From: Rhabdornis inornatus
Lineage: Eukaryota; Chordata; Aves; Passeriformes; Rhabdornithidae
DNA length: 64,000 bases
Direction: 5' to 3'
Assembly: GCA_013397075.1 (NCBI GenBank)
Contig: VWZS01000321.1
Location: 496,001 to 560,000, forward strand
Position numbers and translations under genes: made by a program
Notes under the pieces: model-generated
Databases searched by the model: none
What the model saw: the letters and a program-made list of their open reading frames with translations, nothing else
What the model was told of the DNA's origin: nothing
In this document: positions 14,091 through 25,100 of the stretch, piece by piece
Layout: each line of letters begins with the position of its first letter
How positions within the stretch are numbered: position 1 is the first letter of the stretch

Positions 14091-14130
14091 TTTCCTCTCC
14101 CTCTCCCTCTCCCTTTTTTTTTTCTTTTTC
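14091..14130. repeat. Polypyrimidine CTCTCC/T tract
   Basis: Repeated ctctcc units run into a ten-base T run and a further C/T stretch, giving about 40 bp of pure pyrimidine. It is a simple repeat; such tracts can adopt triplex structures, but nothing here shows that. Confidence 0.85.
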
Positions 14131-14279
14131 CCACAGGGTGGATTGTAGCTTTTGTATATACAAGAAATACCCAGATCAAGACTTCAAGAAAATCTCAGTC
14201 ACTACATTTTCAGTAAATTCACACCACACTTTGCTCAACACATTTTCCATGTAAGTGTAGATATCAAATTAGGCATAAA

Positions 14280-15720
14280 ACTCTTCAAGTTAATATTCAA
14301 TTTACTAGCAGCAAATTTTTATTACTTCAAGCTGCATTTTTATAATTAGGTTATAGTATAAAGCCCTCAGATATGAAAAAAACCCCAAGGAATGAAAATT
14401 AGTGATATTTATCACTAAATAAATTGTTTTTAAATTGATACTTTAAGCCAAAGAAGTTCGTGAGATATGACTGGAATCTATATAATATTGTTCTACAATA
14501 AACCAATCAGACTTTATTTGCTTTTTTATACTTAAGACATGGTGTGTAAATAATCACAAATATAAGAGAAATTTACCCATCTAATCCTAAACTTAAACTT
14601 TCCCTGGATAATATTTAAACTGTGTATGACATTTAACTAAACTGTCAGCTTTGCAGTGTGCCATGTTTTTGAGAACACAAAGCAAAAAGTGTAAACATTT
14701 CAAGGAATGTCAATGGATAGTCTTAATTTAACATATCATTTTTCATTCAGCAACTGAAAAAATAGTCATGTTCACTTTTTTATTGTTAGTATTGCTCAGG
14801 CTTTCTGAAAGAGTCAAATGCAAATGTTTTTTCATAATGCATAAGAATGTTCTGAGTTAATAGGTCAAAATATGTCAAAATATCTGCTCTGAAATGTCAG
14901 TCAAAAACTGCTGACACAAAATAAAACTTTTGGATTTTATGCATAATCAAGTTTATCTCAAAAGTAATTTTCACAAAACCCTCCTTTTTTCACAAATTAG
15001 AAGCAGTTCTTTGGCATGCCCTTGAAAGCTTTGTTTCCTGCTGAAGTACAGCCTGCCTTGTTCACCTAAAATGAGGCAAAAGTTAATTTATGCCAAGTAA
15101 TTGGTATGCATTGACAAAGACTTCAACAAATTAGAAATAATTCAAAGATTTTTCTGTCATGAAGTAATTTTAAAAATAGTGAGTTTGTCACACATAGTTG
15201 GACAGACAGCAGTAGTAACATTTCACTTGAATATGTTAATTTAAATGCATATTCAAAGCAGGGAAACTGGAATTGTACATCCTTTTTCAGGCATTTTGCA
15301 TAATTTATGTTAAATTGAGTAAGAGAATGGGCAGATCTGGATTACAGTTTGAATAGCTTACAATCAGGTACAAGATGAAAGGGGAGTTAAGTGTAACAGG
15401 ATTTGCATTTTGGGTGGTTTGGAGGCTACGAGTTCTAGAGTGTGGAACTTAAATTCAGGAGATCAAGGTAGGGTAAACAACTGTCCAATGCAAGTTGCTC
15501 TGAATAAATTTTATTGTGTATTTTATTTACTTTAAGTAAGCCATCAGTGTTCCTCATGTGATTGCTATCTAACTCAAGGATTTTTTATTTTTTTGCTGTA
15601 AACTTTATGGCATTCATACATCTGAAGGAAAAGAAATTTCATCAATGATATTACTCAATTTCAAAGAAAACATGACATCAGTTGCAGTGCTCAGGTGAGA
15701 TAAAAATGAAGATTGAAAAA
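14280..15720. other. AT-rich non-coding block with homeodomain/POU-like motifs
   Basis: This block is notably AT-rich, free of recognisable repeats, and contains a perfect octamer (ATGCAAAT, 14818-14825), a second on the other strand (ATTTGCAT, 15411-15418), a 'ttatgcataatc' motif (14938-14949) and several taatta-like cores. Vertebrate conserved non-coding elements near developmental genes often look like this, but conservation cannot be seen in one sequence. It may equally be ordinary AT-rich DNA. Confidence 0.25.
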
Positions 15721-16512
15721 GTTTACAACTGCTTTGCAAAATGTGAAAAAATACTGAACAAACAAGTCATTAAGGGATCTAGTATAGGATTAGAGACCCA
15801 TATAGAACAGTCAGATCAGATTAGATCCTGCTGTACAGATCAGATTTAGTTGTAAGCTTGTGTCTAAAGTGAAAAGTTGTCCTCATTCAGACAAGTAGTT
15901 TGGTAACAGAGATAGGTGACAGCAGAGTTACCCTTTTTTTGATGTCAAGATTTTAATTTTTGACTCAATAAAAATAGTCTTTGGACTGCTCATTTTGTGA
16001 CTAACCATTTGAGAATTTATCATTCTCTTTTACCCTAGAGTGAGACAACTGCTACTTGACTCAGACCTGGCGAAAAAAATAAAAATCAGACTGTATACAG
16101 GGTATTTCAAAGAGGAATTCAAGCTTAAAAGAACCAGCTAAAAGATACTGTTCTTTTAGAGAAAAAGATAAGTAACAATATTGTTTGTGGCTGAGAAATG
16201 ACCATGCCATCATATTAAAGAAATGAAATGGTCTTTGTCCTTTATCTGTGCATGTCATATCCTACAGAAGGGAATCTTTATGCCTGAATGCTGTTTTTCC
16301 TCCCAGAAGAAAACCCAGCATGACATCCATTTAACTGGATATGCAGAGAATTTCTCAGAAAGCTGCACTCAGCTAACCAAGATGACTGGTGCTCTCCCCA
16401 GGAACAAAATGGGTATAATTCTTGAACAACTGGCCAAGTTCTAACACGGGTGAGTGATGAACGTGGAGGGTTTATGGTCACAGAAGCCACGAGCACAGTG
16501 TAGGAAGGATTG
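15721..16512. other. Non-coding DNA, no gene recognised
   Basis: I see no named element. A short internal repetition of 'cagatcagatt' occurs around 15810-15850. Confidence 0.55.
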
Positions 16513-16721
16513 CTACACTGTACCACATTGTGCTTCCCTCCTGTGAAACTGTGAGTGCAGAATTCCTGAAACCAGGAATAAATTTTCATATTTTTTATTA
16601 CAGGATACAGAAGTGTTTAATTGTTGGAAATTTATCTACTCAGCTCCAAGGACTAGAAATAGTGGCATCAAACTTTCCACAAGGAAAACCTTATTTCCCT
16701 TTCCAAAAGCTCATAGTCCCT
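16513..16721 (+). repeat. Unclassified dispersed repeat, copy B
   Basis: This is the partner of copy A at 10431-10643 in direct orientation, about 6.1 kb away. The same ordered landmarks are present (tgtaccacatt, ctgtgaaactgtgag, cctgaaacca, ctttccacaaggaaaacc, catagtccct). A stretch near 16577-16605 does not align well. After 16721 copy B appears to carry some 60 extra bases before similarity resumes weakly. A third, much shorter resemblance (gtaccacattttgcttc) is near 21461. Confidence 0.7.
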
Positions 16722-18617
16722 TGAAGAAGGAAGACATGCCAGAAGTAAATAATCTGAAGTTGAAGGCATCCATAGAAAAAGGCACTGCTTTGATTTTCAC
16801 CTTCTCAGGAGGAAGAAGGGACATGCGATCTGCTTAAATATCTCATTAACTGTTAATTGTTGCCTGATAAAGCCAAAACCTCTGTGTGGTGTTCCAGGCT
16901 GAGTTATTTCAGGAAATATTGGTTAATCTCACTCAACAGAAAATATAACCTATATGCCAAGTAGTAAATATTGTCAATTACTTATGATAGACATAGAAAA
17001 ATGAAAGGGTTTATGCATTGTTCATTTTTATTGGAAGTCACTGTTTAACCCTTTTACATTACTAATCCTGGCAGATGTGGAGAGGAACAAGAGCAGTTTT
17101 GGTGTGAAAATAATATTCTTGACATAAAAAGAGCTCCTGGTTTATGGAAGAGACAAAATATATAAATACCTGTCTGTGATACAGAAAAGGTTAATATTCA
17201 GGAACTTGAGCTGCAACAGAATTAATGATAGGCTCATCAGTTTAATAATAAAGTGTTTGTAGAGCATATCATTTTGGGAGCAGCACCAGGAGAAAAATGT
17301 GACTTAAACATGACCTTTTTGCTGTTTCTCAGTTGCAAGAACAACAGAGTAATTTATTCCATCCCTCTCTTAAGTTTAGCACACTCTCCATCATAAATCT
17401 GGCCACATCTGTTGGCTGGCACACAGGGACTTTTTGTCAGCCTGAAAAATGCCAGCTCCTTTTATGCAGGTATATGAAGCATGCTGTCTTTTCTCTCTAC
17501 TACTGTGCCTATAGTCACAACCCCCAGGGGGCAGATAAATGGACTATATTTCCTGCTGCTTTCATGCATGTAAGCATGTGGCTTGAAGAGATAAACAAAC
17601 TTTCACCATACCTTTCTAGCAAAATATCCCTGTGTTTTTAAGTATTACGCTTTGGGCAACTACACTGTCATCTTTCTTCCTTAATTTAAACAAGAAATCA
17701 CATTTGTAACTGTAAGATGATATTTGAAAAGAGGGAACTTTCTATGTAGCAGCCAGCTAAGGTGCTCACCCCTTTCCTTAAAGTGGTAGAAAAGCTATTT
17801 TCCAGCTTGTGACTGAATTTCCAGTCTATTGCCAGTGATTCCCATTTCTGAGTCATCTTTGTCAGGAAAAGACTTCATTTGCTGAATCAATTTGTACTGC
17901 TCTAAATCTATATTGAGTGTTGTTCAAGCAGGCAGCATTATTATACACATTCCTGTGCAATTAGCTGAAACGTGAAGGCTATCACATTCAAAAGGAAAAA
18001 AGTACAATAATTGCTTCTTAACAAATCAATTTGTTTGTTAAACATGAAAGAGAATCACTGTGTTTCTTTGGATTTTGCCATCTACCTTTGTACCTACACC
18101 TGTTCTTTACAAGAGAATAATGATGTATCAGATAGGATAAAAGTAATTCTAAAATCACACACTGTATTTTAAAAGTATATTGGAATAATGAGTTTACAAG
18201 GTGTCAAAGTCAAGGGTATAAATCACAGGTGAAGAAGTTGCCTTTCCGACTTCAATTTAGTTCTTTTTGCTTATGCATTTCATTATAACACCATGTATTT
18301 GATTGCTATTTCATTCTGTTTGGAGGATTGAGCTTGCCCATTAAAAAGCAATTTCGTATGGTGACCTATACTTTTATTATTGTGGTCTTGTCAGATGCTG
18401 CCTAAAATACAGATTTATTAACTTATTTGTAGACTGCCTCCCATGAAGTCAGTAGAATGCAGAATTATTACCCAGATTTCCACAAATGAACCAAATAGTG
18501 CAACACCAGAGCAGCTCATTGTCTCAGGTAGTGCAGGGATTTTTCAAAGCATAGATTTGCACTTTCAAAGTATGAAAAGGTTCTCCCGTGGCTCGCCTGC
18601 AGTTCTGAAGATTGATT
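16722..18617. other. Non-coding DNA, no gene recognised
   Basis: No gene or named transposon was found. Around 18022-18045 there is a small inverted repeat (aacaaat / atttgtt) next to forkhead-like tgtttgttaaac sequence, too little to call a site. Confidence 0.55.
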
Positions 18618-18672
18618 TTGGACTCAATAATCTTGAAGATCTTTTCCAGACTAAATGATTCTCTGGTATGCT
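18618..18672 (+). mobile_element. CR1 LINE 3'-tip fragment
   Basis: The pattern 'ttggactcaataatcttgaa' followed by 'gatcttttccaga', 'ctaaatgattctctgg' and 'tatg' matches the closing consensus of avian CR1 elements with several substitutions. Only about 55 bp can be recognised, so it is a heavily 5'-truncated or decayed plus-strand copy. Confidence 0.5.
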
Positions 18673-19394
18673 CATGCCCTCACTGGACACTTGGGATGAG
18701 TAGAGGATCAGCCACAGACATGGTACATTGAGTGGCAGTGAGTTTTATATTATTTTTCAGGGCAGCATTGTGTTGCCATGACTGACACCATCATTCTTGT
18801 TTCTCTCCAGGAGATAGGTAATCTTATACTTCATTCACTTGATTCCATACAGCTGCTGCCAGGGGTGAGGCAAGTGCAAACAAACAAATTACATTTTCCT
18901 TATGGATTTCACAGAACAAGGAATGATGCAAGAGTCCACAGGGTAGGGGGTGAACTGTGCCACATGAATAGAAGTCTTGCATAGCAATATAAAGATGAAA
19001 ACTAGGCTGCTGCCAGCCACATGAATTATGAGTTTTCTGACCTCTTGAAGTGGGAATCTGAAACTGTAATAAGACAGATAGTCTTCATACCTCTCACAGC
19101 AAAAGAAAGGATTCTTGAGAAGCTGTCTGCTACAGGAATGGAATATGAAACAGGAAACATCGCCAGCACCTTTTTACATACAAACAAAGCCTGGGTCTTA
19201 GGGGTTTTTTTAATGTGTTTCTGCAAAAATACAAGCGAAAATGACATCCTTGATTACACAGGCCAGTTTTGACACCTGTCTTCAACTGCTTTGTAGATTA
19301 AACTGATTTGTGCAGGCAGCAACTGAAGTAACATTGACACTTGTTTGTAAGGCAGAAAGAGAGCATTTGCAAGGTAAGATGTGTTTTCTCAAAC
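18673..19394. other. Non-coding DNA, no gene recognised
   Basis: Reading frames of up to 83 codons have no recognisable content, and no repeat was identified. Confidence 0.55.
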
Positions 19395-19431
19395 AATGCA
19401 AATGTACTGCAGTCATCTTGCTATTTGCATT
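19395..19431. promoter_or_regulatory. Second inverted pair of POU octamer motifs
   Basis: The 9-base arms AATGCAAAT (19395-19403) and ATTTGCATT (19423-19431) are perfect reverse complements with a 19-bp spacer. Each contains the canonical octamer. The motif and symmetry are seen directly; binding by an Oct-type POU factor is inference from the known site preference. Confidence 0.35.
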
Positions 19432-20631
19432 TTAAGTGTTTGTGAGATTGATACTGACTGGTCCTGTTCTCTCAAACATTTCTGCTATGTTCCTCTTGAA
19501 TGAAGGTCTCTGCCACACAGTGGAAGAGTTCTTTCGTGTAACTTCATGATCCTGAGGACATAGCAGAGTTTCCCCAGCTGCACAGGCACAATGGCTTAGA
19601 TTTCTAAAGGGAAAGTATTCAATTTACATGTTGAGAAGCACATGTGACAGGATTTTCTGCAATCTGCCAAATTCCTTGGGCACAGAAAAGTATCCAGCCA
19701 AGATGACCTTGAAAGATCTCTGGTCTTCAAGGCAGACTTGTCATTTTATATGTCACACAGCTGCCCAGCCAAAACATCCAATGAGACTACAACAAGCTTC
19801 AGTATCCTGGCTTTATGTTCCATTTTAATATCCAGCACTTGTCCAAGATGTCTTTGGAGAATACCAACTCTACCTGTCAGATGAAAACCTGAACTCTCAA
19901 GAAAAGATTTGGTATGGAGAAAAGATTTAAGACAAAACCCAATAGAGTTAGTGCTGGGCTTCTTTTGCTTTCTCAGTTTAAAGATAGATTTCCAAAAGGT
20001 AGTACACAGCTCTTTTCAATCAACTCATACACCTTCTCACTAGCAAAGGGTTAATCATGCACCTGCACATGCCAGGGCTTTGCTCAGTCTGACTTTGAAA
20101 ATGGCATGTCAGGTGGCTTCATCCCACCTGCTGAAATGGGGCAGATTTTGGGGGGGCTGAAGTGGACATAGGACGAATTTCTTTGCCTTCACAGAATCAC
20201 AAGATCTGGTAGAGTGAATCATACACTAGGTTGAAATTAAATTGTGCTGTAACAACTTGATTGCTAAGAAAAATAATTACAGTATTACTAGGTGAAGAGA
20301 CATGAAATAAATGAGTTAATTACATGCCCACTTACCTCTGTGCTAAGCATGATACATCAAAATGAATTTATCTATGCTTATTACAGGAACAACATAGCTC
20401 TATGGAATACATTATAGAGTAAATGATTTTGCAATCTATTTCATGTGGTACATTTTTTAAATGCTGCTCTCAGTCTAAATTGTCTGATTCATAGAAATCA
20501 CAAGGACAATGAATACTAATAAATAGGACTAAACTAGAATATGCAGTTAAGAGTGAATATTCAGAAACAAAAGCAGTTAATATTGTATTAACTGCATGCA
20601 TTATCTGAAACTGGAATTAAACAGCATCTTA
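19432..20631. other. Non-coding DNA, no gene recognised
   Basis: Nothing could be named. A 'cacagaatcacaagatctgg' stretch near 20190 faintly recalls the antisense CR1 3' tip but is too short to call. Confidence 0.5.
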
Positions 20632-20672
20632 ACAATGAGGCTAATGATACTACAATGAGGCACAATGATACT
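20632..20672. repeat. Imperfect 20-21-bp tandem duplication
   Basis: Two adjacent units both begin acaatgagg and end aatgatact, and differ in the middle (20632-20651 and 20652-20672). This is a small local duplication, probably by replication slippage. Confidence 0.75.
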
Positions 20673-22093
20673 AGCTCAGAAATTTTGGTGTGCCCCAGAC
20701 TAACCCACCATAAATGTAAAACATAGGAATACGAGCACAAAGTAACAGGTAGTTTGTGCTATCTCCTTATGTGGCCTACTGTTGTGTACATTTTTAAATT
20801 ACCACATTCTGAGGCGACATTGATCTAAAGATCAATCTTTAGGTATTTCTAGGGTGTCTTGCAATCATTCCATCCCTTAGAAATCAGGCAGCATCACTGA
20901 TTAGTCCTACAAGGGGCTGTGCCTCCCTGCCCTGGACTTTGGTAATTCCTTGAGCTGTTTTCAAAATTGAAATTCCCTCATGACTGCTGCACTCTTAATG
21001 ACACCACTCATTGCTCTTGACAATGAAGAGGGTGTTCCATCAGGACTTTAATTTCACTGGTTCCTTGTTAATTTACAGAATGTTGGTATAAATAATAAAA
21101 CAACAACTTCTCATATATGGTTTAAGTGGTTAAATTGATGGATTCCATTCCTTTTTTCTGATTGTTATAGAAATTGCATTAATCTAAAGTCCTTGAACTG
21201 AGTTACAGAGCACAACCATCTCACAGTTTGGGGGAAATACCATATTATGAAAAGCAGAAACATATTGAGTTCTACAGTTACACTGAGAAAACCTTTTTTA
21301 ACCAAGCTTTACATTTCCACTTGTCATTTTTTCCAATGATATGAAATAATACACTGAAATCTCTGTAAAGTCCTGCCAGAGAGAGAGAACTTCTGGATTT
21401 CTACAGCACTGTGAGCTTTCACTGCATGTGTCTATCCTATGGACAGATCAATTTGATCTTGTACCACATTTTGCTTCAAACCAGCATAAAAATTAGTGAA
21501 ACAGATAGTGGCCTTCAATATTCAGGAAGCTGGTGTCGTTTTTGGACTATCCCTGGGTCACCATATGCATTTCCACACAGTGTCTAAACAGGGTTTTATT
21601 TTATCCTCTGTTACAGCTGTTTCTCATTTTCATCTTGCAGATGCTATCTTGCTTACAAGGCAGCTTAGTTAAAAGTTGTGTTGACTCATAACACCAAGAT
21701 GTACAACATGCAGTTTGATGGGAAAGTACATAACCCCTTTATCATGCACAGGGCAAAAAGCTTGCAGGGAGAGAAGATTCTAGGTCCAGAAATAGTGTCA
21801 AAGCTCCCTTTTTCTGTGAAGCATAGTCGACTATTAAAAGCCTAAAAATGTGCTTATTCATCTTATTATTATGGAAAATCCTGGTGACTCACTGCATGGG
21901 CAAGAGAAGATGGTTTAGTTTAGTTATTACTGTTTGTAATTGAGTTCTCTGTTAAGATGGAAACAAAACAGAAATAATACAGAAGATTCCCTAAGTGAAC
22001 AGGAGTTAGGGAGCAGGAGAGCATTTGCAGGCACATCCCTGAACCAGTCAGCTCTTAACACTGAGTAAATGTGCCTAAGACAAAAAGAGGGGG
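20673..22093. other. Non-coding DNA, no gene recognised
   Basis: No gene-like or transposon-like signal was seen, apart from the short resemblance to the dispersed repeat near 21461. Confidence 0.55.
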
Positions 22094-22120
22094 AAAAAAA
22101 CAGAAAAAAAAAAAAAGAGG
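22094..22120. repeat. A-rich tract
   Basis: Seven As, then 'cag', then thirteen As form a purine-rich simple tract continuing the 'aaagaggggg' just upstream. There is no retroposed sequence attached that I can recognise. Confidence 0.75.
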
Positions 22121-25100
22121 AAATCTTAGTCTTTCCCCATCCTCCCTAGAGCCAGGAGTTGGAGCAATGGAATTTCCCTGGTGGGGAAACAAAGACATAA
22201 TGTCTAATTGCTAGGACATAAAGACTCAGAGAACACGCAGGGGCCAGGAGAGCGGAAGAGCAGTGACCCAAACTGTCAGAAAGACAAAGAAAGAATCTCA
22301 GTTCAGAGTATGCACAAACAGTTCAAGAACCCAAGCACAGCCAAAAGAAGGCTCAGGAGTATTGAGGCAAAGCAAGCAGACAAGTAGTTGCTAGCCTGGT
22401 TTTCATACATTTGTCTATCTGAATGCACACAGATATTCTCCAACTAACTAAGGAAAGGCAAAACTTAGTAATCTAATTTCCTTTTTTCTGCAATCCATAT
22501 GTACTCCTATAAATGCTGAGATCTGAGGGCAGACTTGCTCAAACTTCCAGGGAACAGGGAGAACAAGCCTGGGTAATGTAAATCTAAGACAGGGGATGCA
22601 ATTCTGATGGTTGTAAGAAACAGGGAACTCATTTCCTTCAGTGCGTGCTACAGGAAAAGCAGGAGCTGAAAGCTATTATTGAGAAAGCACTTGGCTGTTG
22701 GAGTGGCTCCTACACAGCAGACTCACAATTCCAGCCAGTGGGAACCCTAAAAGGTTGTGAAAGAGGACAGAGTTTGTATCAGGAGATAAGAAAAAGAGTT
22801 ATTCTTGGTAAAAGACCCACTGAACTCAGTTTAACCTGTATTCCCAAACCTGACTTCTCCTGAAATTTGAGAACTCTTGATTCAAGTCAAAAATCTTCAA
22901 ATCAGTTTCCAGTTCCTTCCTGGGGAAAGCCAGCCCATCCTCAGGGATTAGAAGTTTTTCTACTTGATAAATTTCTGCTATGCACATGACAAGTGCAAAT
23001 TATCTTTTTATTCTCTGAACACCCCAATATTTAGACTTCAGCATTTGAGGGAATAAATGTAGTTCCCCATCTTTATTTTCAGTTTTTTAAGGCCAATGTA
23101 CAAAATAGCATGGAGAATAGCAAATCCCAGAGAAAGAAGTAAAAGGGATCAGAAAAGAAACTATGTAAGTCATTCAAAAATTACAATATTTGATTTAGAA
23201 GGACATCCTTGAGTCAGGAGGACACACAAGGGTACTGGTGGTGTAGAGTCAAACAAATCATACAGGCTCTTAATGAGGAAGTAATTGTATGGGGTTTTTT
23301 TCAGAGTGCTTTATAAACACTAATTATGACTTGCTCCTAAATTTTCCAGGTGAATAAACAGAACTAGGAACAGATTAGACAGCTTGCTAACCTCTGTGAA
23401 TGAGTCAGCAACAAGCTTAGCAGCAGATCTTCTGAATTTTTATTGATTATTGCCCTGCTTAAAACCTTACTCAGTGCAAAAGAGACTGAATACCTATGAG
23501 GCAAAGGAAAGTTACTTTAAAATATTTGTTGGAAAGATACTGACCAGTTTAGATAAGAGTGCAAGCCTTCAGTACCTTTAGTTTTTATTTTAAATCTCCC
23601 CTTCACTCTCGAGAAGCAAAAATGAAGTTGGACTCTGTTTTATTGGAAAAGAAGAGACCTTTTGATATGTTTACATGCCATTAGTCACTGCATCTGGGAG
23701 GTAAGTTGCCCTTGGCTTTCTGCATGTCCCCAGTGTAAGCAGATAAAGACAACTGCTTCCCCAATGCCAGGATTCCACAAGCACAAGGGCCAGCCCTCCA
23801 CTTCTCTTACATTTCTCCCTTCCCTGCAATCTCTTCAAAAGATCCTGTGCACTAGAAGAGCCAAGTTAATTATTTTAAAGGTTCCAATAGTTTATTTTTC
23901 AGAAAGATTCTCAGACGTATGAATCACCAGGAATAACTGTAGTTCAGGAAAAACTTCTGGGAGTTGGATGTAACTGCTAACACTTGGTCAGAATCAATTA
24001 TATGGGACCTGGAGGCAAAGGGAAGGGGAAAAGCAAAGCTTTGCAGTGCCCTTTGAGCACACAGGAAAGCCAAGGGGGCATTTTAGTTCAGCTTAGTGAC
24101 AAAAAATCCACCCCAAACACAAAACAACCAAGGTCTAAGTTTTTGACCCTGATTTCAGTATCTTTGTGTTAAAACAGAATTGACATGCACTTATGCTGAA
24201 CCCTTTTTTGAACAAGAGCTTTGCTGAAAGGGGAAAATGATTGGTTATTTTTTTGCATTTTTCCTTTTCTACTTTTGAGTAATTTTCTCAAGCTTTTATA
24301 GTGGTACAAGCTAAGCTTTCATCTTCAGTCATACAAACTTTATGCTTCTAATAAAAGTTCAAGCAACAAAGAGTAGTTTTAATATTGAATAAAACCAGCA
24401 AAACTAGAACACAGAATATTTGTGCCACCAAAGTATGTTTCTGCACAGAACAGAGTATTCACAGGATTTGTGGTAACACTATATGGAATCAATTTATGCC
24501 TGGCAAGGAAAATAAAAGTATAACATTTCTTGTGCGAAGATTTTTCCACATTCACTCCAACAGTGTGTGTCATTAGGTACATCTGTGACAAAAACATCAC
24601 TTAAAGCAGGCTAGGAAAGAGAAACCTTGGCTCACTTACCCTATTACTTCATCTCTAGGGTTTGCCCTGGTGCACTTCTCCAGTAACATGATATTTGGAT
24701 AGACTCTGTATTGTCTTATATAAAAGAAGTTACTATAACAGCCATCTCCCTGCACTCTATTACTTTTCTGTGATTGTTTCATTTGGCTTACAAAGTTCTA
24801 TCCAGTTATTTTATAATAATGTACAGATTAGTTCATGTAAAATCACTCATAGTTGTTTATATATCTGATTAATTAGCAATTTTTCTTTGTTTAGGCTATA
24901 AAATGTAATCCACCAGTGTCTTTGTGGACTGAAGATTCTGCATTGGGAGTTGTCATTTGTGGTTTTATGGTGAATTATAAATTACTTTCTAGTGTGACAA
25001 TATATTTTCATTTATAATTGTTTATGAAAAATCCAAATGCAATTATAAAGTGTTTAAACATTTCCACTGCTATAATATTATTTCATATTATGTCAAGCTT

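Noticed and set aside
16278..16589. Minus-strand frame of 103 codons overlapping dispersed repeat copy B
   Set aside because: The equivalent strand of copy A is broken by stops and the products do not correspond, so there is no sign of selection on a protein.
20180..20215. Antisense CR1 3'-tip-like 'cacagaatcacaagatctgg'
   Set aside because: The similarity is about 20 bp with no supporting block downstream.
22645..22863. Exon-like frame preceded by a pyrimidine-rich stretch and 'cag'
   Set aside because: There is no good donor site and no known homologue. The charged helical start could be coincidence.
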